Of a stretch of 64,000 nucleotides of DNA, positions 45,997-54,816 are shown in pieces (positions within the stretch are counted from its first letter, which is position 1; every line of letters begins with the position of its first letter). The DNA is from Planctomycetota bacterium (GTDB lineage: Bacteria > Planctomycetota > B15-G4 > SIAN01), in contig JAEUIC010000023.1 of NCBI GenBank assembly GCA_016795285.1, positions 126,001-190,000 on the forward strand. The letters are read 5' to 3'. The notes beneath the pieces were generated by a model. The model made no database searches. It worked only from the letters and a program-made list of their open reading frames with translations, and had not been told where the DNA came from. The translations under genes were made by a program, and so were the position numbers.

Positions 45997-47676
45997 ATGG
46001 AACGGCTGGAACACGACGGGCGGCTCGAACACGAGGCGCGGTTGGGGAAGGCGCGCGCGAGGGCCGCTCGGCGACGGGCGCTCAGTCGCTGGGCTGCCTT
46101 GGCTGGGGTAGTGCTGCTGGCGGCCGCTGGGTGGTTCGTCGGGACGCGCGACGCACGGCGCCTCGCCGCGCTGCCCGTCACGCCGGCCGATCGGGTCGTG
46201 CCGCTCGCGCCGACCTCGCCGCTGCCCGCGCCAGCCACGGCTACAGCGCAGCGGGTCGATGAGCTCGCGGAGCTCGAGACGGCGCGCGGGCGAGTGGTGC
46301 TGCGGGTGGTCGACGGGGTGACCGGTGCGCCGCTGCCCGAGGCGTGGCTCGCGCTGCCGGTCCCGACGACGCCCTACCGCGAGTCCGACCCCGACGCGCC
46401 GATCCGCTACGAGGTGCGCGGCTACGCGACGAACCCGGTCGTGATCGAGAGCTACTGGGCGCGCCTCTTCGTCGTCGCGGGGGGCGCGGGCGGCTACCTG
46501 CCGCGGGCGCTCCACCTCGACCTCGGGCCGGAGCGGCCGAACTTCGAGCAGACGATCGAGCTCTCCCGCTGCGGCGAGCTCGAAGTCTCGGTGACCGACG
46601 CAGCGAGCGGCGCGCCGGTCCCAGCGACCGTGCTGGCCGTCGATCGGAGTCGCTACGTCCCGGAGGTCGAGCGGCTCTTCCAGGCAGCGACCGAGCGGGT
46701 CAGGGTGGCGAATCGGCCACCGGACGATCGCGTCCTCTTCCCGAGCTTGCCGGAGCGTCGCGCGATCGATGCGCTGCCGGCGGCGCCGCCGGCGCTCGAC
46801 GAGGTGGTGGCGCGCCTCGAAGCCGTCGGCGAGAGCGGTTGGTGGCCGGAGCAGTTCGAGTCGAAGAAGGGGCGCCACTACGCGTCGGCGCCGAACGGCC
46901 GCGCGCGCCTGGCGTTGCCGTCGGGCGACGACTGGAGCGTGGTGGTCTGGCCCGATGGGCCGTGGTCCCACGCGCTGCAGGACAGCGTCGCCATCGACGA
47001 TCGCAGCGTGACGTCGCTCGAACTGAAGGTGACGCCCGTCAACTTGGTGCGCGGCCGCGTGCTGCGGGAGGATGGCACGCCGGCGGCGGGCGCGCAGCTG
47101 GTGATCGACACCGCCAAGGATGACGAGTCGTCCGATTCGGTGACGCTCGAGGCGGTGGCGAACGAGGAGGGGCGCTTCGAGCTGCCGCTCGCGCGCCGCG
47201 AGATCCTCGTGATCGCGAGGCAGGAGCACGACGGCACGGGACGCGCCGGTGTCGGCTTCGGCGCGTTCGAGTTCGTCGAGTTCGCCGATCTCTCGGGCGG
47301 CGTGCGGGAGATCGAGCTGCGCTTCGTGCGCCGCGATCGCGACGAGGCGGGGCGCGCCGACACGATGCGCGGCCGCGTCCTCCATGCCGACGGGTCGCCG
47401 GCGGTGGGGGCGGAGGTGCGCGCGGAGATCTTCGGTCCGCACGCCCGCACCGATCACGATGGGCGCTTCGTGCTGCATGGGGGATTCGGTGCACTGGTTC
47501 ACCTGCTCGCCGAATTCGATCGCGAGGCGATGTTGAAGGAGAAGCTCTTCAACGCCAGCGCCACGTGGCAGACCTACACGGCGCCCACGACCCTCGTGGA
47601 GAAGTTCGTCACCCAACCGTTCTCGCTGGTCGCACTCGATCCACAAGAGGAGCTCGTGATCCAGTTCAAGGAATAG
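45997..47676 (+). CDS. Anchored carboxypeptidase-regulatory-like repeat protein
   Basis: The protein is 559 residues. The ATG at 45997 is chosen over 45991 because AGGAGGG ends right before the latter, leaving six to seven bases for the former. A basic N-terminal head is followed by one membrane helix (WAALAGVVLLAAAGWFVGT). A Pro/Ala linker leads to at least four beta-sandwich repeats of the CarboxypepD_reg type: GRVVLRVVDGVTGAPLPEAW, LEVSVTDAASGAPVPATVLA, LVRGRVLREDGTPAAGAQLV and TMRGRVLHADGSPAVGAEVR. It should sit on the outer face of the membrane, probably in adhesion or substrate binding. A related gene lies at 48972. Confidence 0.85.
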   Translation: MERLEHDGRLEHEARLGKARARAARRRALSRWAALAGVVLLAAAGWFVGTRDARRLAALPVTPADRVVPLAPTSPLPAPATATAQRVDELAELETARGRVVLRVVDGVTGAPLPEAWLALPVPTTPYRESDPDAPIRYEVRGYATNPVVIESYWARLFVVAGGAGGYLPRALHLDLGPERPNFEQTIELSRCGELEVSVTDAASGAPVPATVLAVDRSRYVPEVERLFQAATERVRVANRPPDDRVLFPSLPERRAIDALPAAPPALDEVVARLEAVGESGWWPEQFESKKGRHYASAPNGRARLALPSGDDWSVVVWPDGPWSHALQDSVAIDDRSVTSLELKVTPVNLVRGRVLREDGTPAAGAQLVIDTAKDDESSDSVTLEAVANEEGRFELPLARREILVIARQEHDGTGRAGVGFGAFEFVEFADLSGGVREIELRFVRRDRDEAGRADTMRGRVLHADGSPAVGAEVRAEIFGPHARTDHDGRFVLHGGFGALVHLLAEFDREAMLKEKLFNASATWQTYTAPTTLVEKFVTQPFSLVALDPQEELVIQFKE

Positions 47677-47744
47677 TCGCGCCGGCGGGCTCGGACGCAT
47701 GGGGCGGCCGCGCCTGTGGGCGCCCCACGAAGAGGAGTCCGCTC

Positions 47745-48593
47745 ATGTCACTGCTCGGAACCGCTGCCCGCGTCGCGATCGTCCTCGCGGCAGCAACAGC
47801 CACGGCCAGCGCGCAGGGCCGCAAGACCTGCCGCAACTACAACTGCGACGGCCTCTACCGCTGCAGCTGGAAGGTGACGAAGACCGATGCGCCGCCGCTC
47901 ACGTCGCTCGATGACTCGCTGCGAGTGGGACGCTCGATGGCGCAGTACCGCGGCTTCTGCAACGCCATGCAGCCCCCGTTCGCCCTGGATGGCTACGCCA
48001 TCTCGCCCGGCACGCGCATCACGTTCACCCAGACCTCCGACGGCGCTGCGCAGACGAAGTGGGACGTGAAGCACGTCAACTTCTGTCCCGCCTGCAAGTT
48101 CACCGAAGGGCGCGGGCGTGCCGAGGCGGTCGTCTCCTTCAAGGCGCGGGCGAAGATGCATGACCCGTTCGGATCGGACGCGCGTGCCGAGGCGTGGGGC
48201 ACGCTCGGCGCGCGCGAATCGACCACTGGCTGCAAGGCGGAGGCGAAGGGCGGCGTGGTCGTCGCCAGCAGCGGCGCCTTCTCCGTCGGCGGAGGCGGCG
48301 GCCCGATGGGGCCGAGCGGCTCGATCGGCTGGACGCAGAACCTCGGCAACCTCTCCGAAGTCGAGCAGCTCTTCCACCACGAAGACGACACGCCCGACGT
48401 CGAGAAGAACGAGTACCACGTCACGATGAGCGCCACCGTCGATCGCGCCGTGGTCGCCGCCAACGGCTGGATGCTCGGCTTCGCGCAAGCAGCGATGGAG
48501 CTCGAACCGGTCGCCTTCGACCTGACGCTGTTCCTCAGCTGCGACTACTGCGACCACGCCGACTCGAAGGCGGTCGAGCACTTCCCGCAGTGA
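47745..48593 (+). CDS. Secreted Cys-rich protein of unknown family
   Basis: The protein is 282 residues from the ATG at 47745, with AGAGGAG upstream. Signal peptide ends near ATATASAQG. About ten cysteines occur in groups: KTCRNYNCDGLYRCSWKV, NFCPACKF (CxxC), GCKAEAKG and LSCDYCDH (CxxC). They suggest disulphide bonds or metal binding in the envelope. A Gly-rich strand region (VGGGGGPMGPSGSIGW) is present. It is beta-rich with no catalytic motif I recognise. It lies between two carboxypeptidase-regulatory-like genes on the same strand. Confidence 0.7.
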   Translation: MSLLGTAARVAIVLAAATATASAQGRKTCRNYNCDGLYRCSWKVTKTDAPPLTSLDDSLRVGRSMAQYRGFCNAMQPPFALDGYAISPGTRITFTQTSDGAAQTKWDVKHVNFCPACKFTEGRGRAEAVVSFKARAKMHDPFGSDARAEAWGTLGARESTTGCKAEAKGGVVVASSGAFSVGGGGGPMGPSGSIGWTQNLGNLSEVEQLFHHEDDTPDVEKNEYHVTMSATVDRAVVAANGWMLGFAQAAMELEPVAFDLTLFLSCDYCDHADSKAVEHFPQ

Positions 48594-48609
48594 ACCGACG
48601 AGCGCACGT

Positions 48610-48627
48610 GACGGCGTGAGCGCCGTC
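48610..48627 (+). terminator. 7-bp-stem tetraloop hairpin
   Basis: GACGGCG (48610-48616) and CGCCGTC (48621-48627) enclose TGAG, 17 bases after the stop of the Cys-rich gene. It is short and lacks a T-tract. Confidence 0.4.
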
Positions 48628-48774
48628 GCGGGGCGCTGCGCACGCCGAGTGGGAGTCGCGCGTCGCCCGCGGCGCCGCGGGGGCGGCGTGCGAGCGGTGA
48701 CGGCTGCCGCATCCGCGTCGCTCCGGACGTGATGGGAGGGGGGAGCCGAGGAGGGAGTGTTGGGATCGGACCAT

Positions 48775-48820
48775 GAAGCGGGCCGCCGCAGGAGTCCCTG
48801 CGACGGCCCGTGTTGTTTCC
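48775..48820. repeat. 46-bp repeated hairpin element, copy A
   Basis: This element is identical to 50925-50970 except for one base (T versus C near the end). Its core is a hairpin at 48780-48809: GGGCCG...CGGCCC closing CGCAGG...CCTGCG with a four-base loop, followed by GTGTTGTTT. Hairpin plus T-rich tail suggests a transcription terminator. Exact repetition suggests a dispersed element or a shared origin of the two 3' ends. Confidence 0.8.
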
Positions 48821-48971
48821 CATGGCCGGCGAGTGGCCGCCGCACACCGTCGCTCGGGTTGTTGGGAGCACTGAGGCGCGCTACACCGCCTCATCGGTGC
48901 GCCGAGACGGTGCCCAGACGACACGAGCGAGTCGATCGGAACGCGCCTCGGAGTGCACGAGGAGAGAACTA

Positions 48972-50858
48972 TTGAAGTCGAGAGTTCGAGCGGTCGTGCT
49001 GGCGGTGACGGCGGCGCTCGTTGCCTGACTGACCTACGACCTCGTCGAGTTCGGTCGGGCAGACGCGCCGCACGACGCGACCAGACCACCGGATCGAGAC
49101 GCGAGTTCAGCGACCGCCAGCAGCGACGCATCCTTGGCCGAGCCGACTCCTCTCGAGCCGGCCCCGAGCCCAACCCGATCCGAGTTGGTGCGAGGGTGCC
49201 GCGTCATCGGACGAGTCGTCGCGAAGGACGAGTCGAGCACGCCGCTTCCGGGCGTGCTCGTCGTCGCGTCCAGGAGTCGCTTCGACGCGCAGGCATCGCG
49301 ACCGCCTTCGGACGCGCTGAAGAGCAAGACGATCACCGACGGCTCATTCGTCCTGAACGACCTCGAGCCCGACCGGACCTACTTCCTCTCGTTCCGGAAA
49401 GCTGGCTACCGACCGCGCGTCACCGCATCGCTCGGCCCTTTCGGCGAGGGCACCCACGAGCTTCCCTTGATGCAGTTGACTCCGGGGCGAACGGTCTCCG
49501 GCTTCGTGCGCGACGAACAGTCGATGCCGATCGAAGGGGCGGTCGTGGCCTTGTTCGAGGTGTCGGCATTCCTTGCCGCCTTCGAAGGCGCGCCGGCGCG
49601 CGAGCGCGAGGCGACGCGCGAAATCGTCACAGGTGCTGACGGCAGCTACACGCTGCCGATCGACTCGCGCGCTTTCCTGCTGCACGCCTCCGCCGACGGC
49701 TTCAGCGGTGGCGAGAGCGGGACGATGAGCGTCGATCGAGCCGATGAGCTGCGGTACGACTTCGTGTTGCAGCCCGCCAGCACGATCAACGGATCGGTGG
49801 TCGATCAAGTCGGGAGACCGGTGGCTGGTGCAACGATCCGCCTCTCGCCGGCGGATGAAACGCTCGGCGTCGGCGAGGTCCTTCTCACCAGCGCGGGCGA
49901 CGGCACGTTCCAGTCGGACGCGGTGCCGCCGGGAGAGCTCGCCGTTCGTGTCGTGCGAGATGGATTCGCTCCGACCGTGGTCGTCTCCGCCCCGCCGCGT
50001 GTCGATCTCGTCGTCACGCTGCGCTCCGAGTCCTCGCTGGTGGGAGAGGTCGCGCCCGATCCCAGCGGACGTCGGCTGACGATCGTCGAGATCGTGCTGA
50101 TGCCGGTGGAGGAGTCGAGCGCGCCGGTTCGCTTCCGCGTGCCGATCCACCGGACGTCCGGACGATTCCGCTGCAGTGGAATCGTGCCTGGCGAGTATCG
50201 AGCCCTCGGAGCAGCGGACGGTTGGTCGGTAGCGCTGCCGGAGATCGTCCGCTTCGAGCCCGGCGAAGAGCTGTCGCTCGGAAGCGTTCCGCTGGTCGAG
50301 AAGCGGCTCATCACCGGCAGGGTGAGGGATGCGACGGGTGCAGCGGTGGGCGGCGCGAGGGTTTTCGTCCACGTGGTCGAGTCCGGTCGGGGCACCTACT
50401 ACTTCGATGGTCCCGGCGCGGTCGGCGAGGTCGCCGAGACGGCAGCGGACGGCTACTTCGAATTGCACGCCGTTCCACCGATCCCATTCGAGGTCCGCGC
50501 ACGGACGACCATCGATCGAGTCGGTGAGCTCGCCGCCTACGCGGACGCGATCCGCTTCGACTCCGGCGCAGCAGCGGAGGCGGCATCGCCGCTCGAGCTC
50601 TTCCTGCGTCCGTATGGCGCGGTCGTCGTCTCGATTCGCGGACGCGATGGGTCGCCGTTGTCCGGGCGCCGCGTGGAGCTGCGCCAAGGAATGCGCATCA
50701 CGCAGGCGCGGACGTCGCCGGACGGCACGTTCCGTTTCGAGGACGTTCGCGCCGGCGCAGCGACGCTCGCGGTCTTCGGTCGGCCGAGCGACGGCAGTGC
50801 GGTGCGCCAAGTCGATGTCGCGGCGGGAGTGGAGACGGAGGTGGAGTTCGTCTACTGA
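48972..50858 (+). pseudogene. Carboxypeptidase-regulatory-like surface protein with in-frame TGA
   Basis: The frame begins at TTG 48972, five to six bases after a strong AGGAGAG site, and opens with a membrane anchor (RVRAVVLAVTAALVA). Codon 19 is TGA (49026-49028); the frame then continues unbroken for about 610 codons (LTYDLVEFGRADAPHD ...) in the layout of the related gene at 45997. At least six beta-sandwich repeats are visible, such as CRVIGRVVAKDESSTPLPGV, TVSGFVRDEQSMPIEGAVVA, TINGSVVDQVGRPVAGATIR and LITGRVRDATGAAVGGARVF. A one-base change of TGG to TGA is the simplest explanation. The intact part could still be translated from a TTG at 49134 without its anchor, or through read-through. 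Third positions are less G/C-biased than in neighbours. Confidence 0.75.
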
Positions 50859-50924
50859 GAGGGTTTCTGCGTCGCGGAGAGCACCGGAGCTGCCGTCGAT
50901 GCCGGCGCGCACGTTCTTGCGAAC

Positions 50925-50970
50925 GAAGCGGGCCGCCGCAGGAGTCCCTGCGACGGCCCGTGTTGCTTCC
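50925..50970. repeat. 46-bp repeated hairpin element, copy B
   Basis: This is the second copy, 45 of 46 bases identical to 48775-48820, with the same hairpin at 50930-50959. It lies 66 bases after the stop of the broken surface-protein gene and 47 bases before the convergent LeuA-family gene's stop, where a terminator would be expected. Confidence 0.8.
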
Positions 50971-51017
50971 GTCTCGTGCTCGGCGTTTCACCGCCGCCGA
51001 GTCTCGCCCAGGTCACC

Positions 51018-52676
51018 TCACGTCGAGCTGGCCGGCGCCGCCGCCTCGCCGCTCGGGACTGCGGCTCCATTCGCCGAGGCTGCTTCCGCGGCCGGTGCGG
51101 CGAAGGACGCGACGATCGCGGCGAGCTCGTCGTCGGAGAGGAGCTTCCGCGAGCCCTTCGCCTTGGCGAGGATCGCGTCGACCAGCGCGTCGCTCTTCGC
51201 GTGGCCGCGCTGCTCGAGCCAGAACTCGACGTTCGACTTGCCGCTCATCGGGCCGATGGCGATCTTCTGCGCGAGGCCGAAGAGGTCGCTCGGCACGCCC
51301 GAGTAGACGCGGTTGGCGAGCCACGTGTCGCCCTTCTTCAGCGCCTTGATGACCGCGCTGGCGTGGACGCCGGTGCCCGTCTCGAAGGCGTCCTTGCCGA
51401 AGACGGGGTAGTTGTAGGGGATCTGCACGTCGACCGCCTCGGCGACGCGCGCGCAGTACTCGCCGAGACGCGACAGGTCGTTGTCGATCCAGCCCATCAG
51501 CTTCAGGTTGACCAGCAGCAGGTCGAGCGGCGTGTTGCCGGCGCGCTCGCCGATGCCGAGCCCGCAGCCGTGGACGCGATCGGCGCCCGCCTCGAACGCG
51601 GCGATCGAGTTCATCAGTCCGAGCCCGCGGTCCATGTGGCCGTGCCACTCGACCTTCGCCTTCGACTTCTTGCGCCGCACGAGGTCGTGGACGAACGCCA
51701 GCAGCCGCTTCACGCCGCTCGGCGTCACGTGGCCGCAGGTGTCGCAGACGATGAGGCGCTCGGCGCCGTAGTCGAGCGCGAGGCCGTAGAGCCGCTCGAT
51801 CGTCTCGGGCCGCGCGCGCGTCGTGTCCTCGGTCACGTAGAGGATCGGGATCCCTTCCTTCTTCGCGAACGCGAGGGCCTCTTCCGACGCCTTCAGCATC
51901 TTGTCGAGCGTCCAATCCTCGGCGTACTGCCGGATCGCGCTCGAGCCGATGAACATCGAGACGGCGAGGCGATGGCCGACGCGCTGCTGGATCTCGGCGA
52001 CCGGCGCGATGTCGCGCACGACGGTGCGCGCCGCGCAGTTCGGCTCGATCGGCAGCTGCTCGTCCTTGATGACGCGCAGCAGCTGCTCGACGTGCTGGTT
52101 CACGACGCCGCCTGCGCCCGGCAGGCCGATGTCGACCGCGTCGATGCCGAGCGCCACCATCAGCCGCAGGATCGCGATCTTCTTGTCGATCGACGGATCG
52201 GTGACCGACGGGCACTGCAGACCGTCGCGCAGCGTCTCGTCGACGAACCCGAGCTTGCCCGCCGGCCGCGCGCCGTCGGCGTTCCAGTCGTGGATGAGGT
52301 CGGCGCCTTCCTTCGACGGCACGAGATCGGAAGGGAGCGCGGCGACGCGGGGAGGAGTCGCGCACGGCGCGGCAGAGCGAGCAGCGGGACGCTTCGCGAC
52401 GGGCTTGCGGGGAGCCTTCGCGATCGGCTTCGCGGCGGCCTTCGCGGGAGTCTTCGCGGGAGTCTTCGCGATCGGCTTCGCGGTGCGCGTGGTGGGTGCT
52501 TCGGCGGCCGGCTTCGCGGCGGCCTTCGCGGCCTTCTTGCTCGCCCGCGGCTTGGCGGCAGGCGGCGCCTTCGCGGGCCGCTTGGCCGGGGAGTTCGCGG
52601 CGCGCTTTGCAGGAGCCTTGGCGGCGGGGCGCGCGGTCGCCTTCGCGGCGGCGCGGCGGTTCTTCGACGTCTTCAT
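51018..52676 (-). CDS. LeuA-family (isopropylmalate/homocitrate synthase-like) enzyme with histone-like N-terminal tail
   Basis: The protein is 552 residues. Residues about 115-500 form a DRE-TIM metallolyase-like barrel: FVDETLRDG at 144-152, the metal ligands H345 and H347 in WHGHMDRGLGLMNSIAAFEA, and the family signature GLGIGERAGNTPLDL (373-387). Members condense acetyl-CoA with a 2-keto acid; whether the substrate is 2-ketoisovalerate, 2-ketoglutarate or another cannot be decided. Residues 1-110 are Ala/Lys/Pro/Arg-rich with repeated AKxPAK steps, like histone H1 or AlgP tails. The C-terminus is Ala-rich and lacks the regulatory domain of classical LeuA. No leu genes are adjacent. Confidence 0.88.
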   Translation of the reverse strand: MKTSKNRRAAAKATARPAAKAPAKRAANSPAKRPAKAPPAAKPRASKKAAKAAAKPAAEAPTTRTAKPIAKTPAKTPAKAAAKPIAKAPRKPVAKRPAARSAAPCATPPRVAALPSDLVPSKEGADLIHDWNADGARPAGKLGFVDETLRDGLQCPSVTDPSIDKKIAILRLMVALGIDAVDIGLPGAGGVVNQHVEQLLRVIKDEQLPIEPNCAARTVVRDIAPVAEIQQRVGHRLAVSMFIGSSAIRQYAEDWTLDKMLKASEEALAFAKKEGIPILYVTEDTTRARPETIERLYGLALDYGAERLIVCDTCGHVTPSGVKRLLAFVHDLVRRKKSKAKVEWHGHMDRGLGLMNSIAAFEAGADRVHGCGLGIGERAGNTPLDLLLVNLKLMGWIDNDLSRLGEYCARVAEAVDVQIPYNYPVFGKDAFETGTGVHASAVIKALKKGDTWLANRVYSGVPSDLFGLAQKIAIGPMSGKSNVEFWLEQRGHAKSDALVDAILAKAKGSRKLLSDDELAAIVASFAAPAAEAASANGAAVPSGEAAAPASST

Positions 52677-52858
52677 CGTGCGGTGGGTCGTCTCGGTTCA
52701 GCGGTCGGGGAAGGGCGCGTCGCAGCGTCGCGCCGACCGCTCGACAGTAGCGCGCTCCCGCGAGCCGTGCAGTCGCGCGGCCGCAGCGCAGCAGCTCGCC
52801 GCCGCCGCGTGCCGTCTGGCGCCTGCCGCCCCTCTCCGCTCGACCGCGTCGCCCCCGA

Positions 52859-54700
52859 TCACCTCACCGTCGCGCACGCGAACCGCGCCGCGAGCGTCCC
52901 CGCGGCCGCGTCCCAGGCGCCGACCCCCGAGACCTCGAGCAGCGACTGGCCGTTGCGCAGTGCGTCGGCGACGCCGTTCGACCAGCTTGCGAAGGTCGAA
53001 TGCACCGCCAGCCGGCCGCTGCTGCGGTCGCGCAGCAGGTAGACGGTGGCCGGGTCGCCCGGCACGAGCGTCGGGAGCGGGCTGGTGGGGAGCGGCTCGA
53101 GGCCGACGAAGCCGCGGTCGAGCAGCGCCACTTCGAGCGGCCCCTTGCTGCCGCTGATCGAGAGCGTGGCGGCGTCGGCGGTGAAGCTCGGCGTCACGGT
53201 GAAGCCGCCGATCCGATCGATCACCAGCAGCAGCGTGTGGCCGTCGCGGTTCACCAGCGCGTCGGCGACGAAGTCGGGGCCGGCGGCGTCGACGGCGGCG
53301 AAGTAGCCGCGCGCTTCGACCGCGGTGCCGAGGTCGATGGCGAGCGGATCGGCCAGCGTGCCGACGTCGAGCTGCAGGTCGTCGGGATCGGGCGGCGTCG
53401 TGCCCGCGTCGCCCCATGCGAACGCCGCTTCGCCGCGCAGCCCGATGCGCGACAGCTCGAGTGCGAGCGTGTCGCCGGCCGGCGCGCCGTTGGCCCAGCC
53501 GAGCAGGCGCGTCGGCTGCGCGCGCACGACGCCGCTGGTGGCATCGAGCGCCGTGCCGACGAGCGACCCGTAGCAGCGCACGAGCTGCCCGATGTTGAGA
53601 TCGTCGCTGTCGTAGGCGGCGAGGTCGGCACGCCGCACGACGGCGGTCGTGGCGTGGCCCACGGCGACGGTGAAGAGCGTGTTGAACTGGAAGGTCGCGT
53701 GGCCGGCGTCCTGCGAGTGGCCCAGCACGAGGAGCGTCGCATCGCTGCCCGCGCCGCCGCTGCGGCCGACCACGTGCCCCTCGACGACATCGTCGCCGCC
53801 GTTCCAGGTGCCGCGCCCCGCCTCGAGGTAAGTGACATCGAGCAGCGGTGCCGTCCGATCGAGCGCGCCATACGCCTGCACCCACGTGCCCGCCGGCTGC
53901 GCCGCCAGCGCCGCGACGCCGGCCGCGCCGAGCGCCGCAGCGCCGTCGATCTGGAAGAGCGTCGCGACGTCGAACTGCAGCGTTGCCGTCGTGACCGGAG
54001 TGCCGGCGAGCGTCCTCACGTCGATCACCGCCGTGCTCGCCACGGTGTCGACCGCGACCAGCGTCCCGGGCGCCACCAGCTCGCGCGGCTGCGCCGGATC
54101 GAAGCGCACCACGATGGTCGGCTGCACGGTCACTTCGTTCGCCGCGGCGTCGACCGACAGCGACGCGTCGAGATCGAAGTCGAGCTCCAGCACGGCGCGC
54201 CGCCCGCCGACCGCGTCGATCGGCGCGCCCGCCAGCGAGAGCGGCAGCGTGACGGTGCCGGCGAGCGGATCGCCCTCGGGATCGAGCAGCGCGGCGGGGG
54301 TCGTTTCGCCGACCAGCACGCAGCGCGCGCCGACGAAGTCGAACTCGAGCTCGGCAGCGACGTAGCGGCCGGCCGGCACGTCGACCAGGTCGACCAGCTG
54401 CGAGAGCTCCTGCAGCGTCACCAGGTCGACGTCGACCGGCTCGCGCAGCACGCTCACCACGCCGCCGCCGCGCCGCGTGAGGCGGATCGACTCGAGCGCG
54501 ACCTCGAACGAAGCGATCTCGTCCGAGGCGGCGTCGGTCCACGCGATGGCGAGCGTGGTCGTGCCGCCCGCGGAACCGCTGCCGCTGCCGCCGCAGCCGC
54601 TCTGCAGGAGGCACGGGACGAGGCCGAGGAAGAGCGGCAGCGTGACGAGCCGTGCGGTCGACGCGGCCGCAGCGAACGAGCGAGATGGGGCGAGGCGCAT
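52859..54700 (-). CDS. Lipoprotein with DUF4382-like domain
   Basis: The protein is 613 residues from the ATG at 54700, with GGAG five bases upstream. The signal peptide ends in LLQSGC (lipobox, Cys36), then a Gly/Ser linker. Residues about 47-200 match DUF4382 (TLAIAWTDAASDEIASFEVA, LESIRLTRRGGG, VDVPAGRYVAAELEFDFVGA). The rest is a series of beta-rich repeats (GTLVAVDTVASTAVIDVRTL, LVRCYGSLVGTALDATSGVV, AVEARGYFAAVDAAGPDFVA) like DUF5666 barrels. It is anchored in a membrane facing outwards; the role is unknown. It is divergent from the sigma-kinase-CHAT cluster and separated from it by 116 bases. Confidence 0.85.
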   Translation of the reverse strand: MRLAPSRSFAAAASTARLVTLPLFLGLVPCLLQSGCGGSGSGSAGGTTTLAIAWTDAASDEIASFEVALESIRLTRRGGGVVSVLREPVDVDLVTLQELSQLVDLVDVPAGRYVAAELEFDFVGARCVLVGETTPAALLDPEGDPLAGTVTLPLSLAGAPIDAVGGRRAVLELDFDLDASLSVDAAANEVTVQPTIVVRFDPAQPRELVAPGTLVAVDTVASTAVIDVRTLAGTPVTTATLQFDVATLFQIDGAAALGAAGVAALAAQPAGTWVQAYGALDRTAPLLDVTYLEAGRGTWNGGDDVVEGHVVGRSGGAGSDATLLVLGHSQDAGHATFQFNTLFTVAVGHATTAVVRRADLAAYDSDDLNIGQLVRCYGSLVGTALDATSGVVRAQPTRLLGWANGAPAGDTLALELSRIGLRGEAAFAWGDAGTTPPDPDDLQLDVGTLADPLAIDLGTAVEARGYFAAVDAAGPDFVADALVNRDGHTLLLVIDRIGGFTVTPSFTADAATLSISGSKGPLEVALLDRGFVGLEPLPTSPLPTLVPGDPATVYLLRDRSSGRLAVHSTFASWSNGVADALRNGQSLLEVSGVGAWDAAAGTLAARFACATVR

Positions 54701-54816
54701 GGCAGCTCCGTTGCGGATCCGAGTGAGTCCGCCGCGAAACGCGCGACGGGTCGGCTGCTCGAACCCGCGTGGCGACGAGGGGTTTCGCGCGTCGGCGCAC
54801 GGCTACCATCGCGCCG
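54701..54816. promoter_or_regulatory. Divergent control region with spaced inverted repeat
   Basis: This 116-base gap must drive the DUF4382 lipoprotein and the sigma factor. CGCGAAAC at 54733-54740 and its exact complement GTTTCGCG at 54782-54789 are 41 bases apart. They could be operator half-sites, about five helical turns apart, or chance. No clear -35/-10 boxes. Confidence 0.4.

Larger units (their letters stand above)
48594..48971. other. 378-base intergenic region holding hairpins
   Basis: There is no supported gene here. It contains a small hairpin at 48610-48627, the first copy of the 46-bp repeated hairpin at 48775-48820, and the leader of the next gene with a strong AGGAGAG site at 48960-48966. 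Confidence 0.6.
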
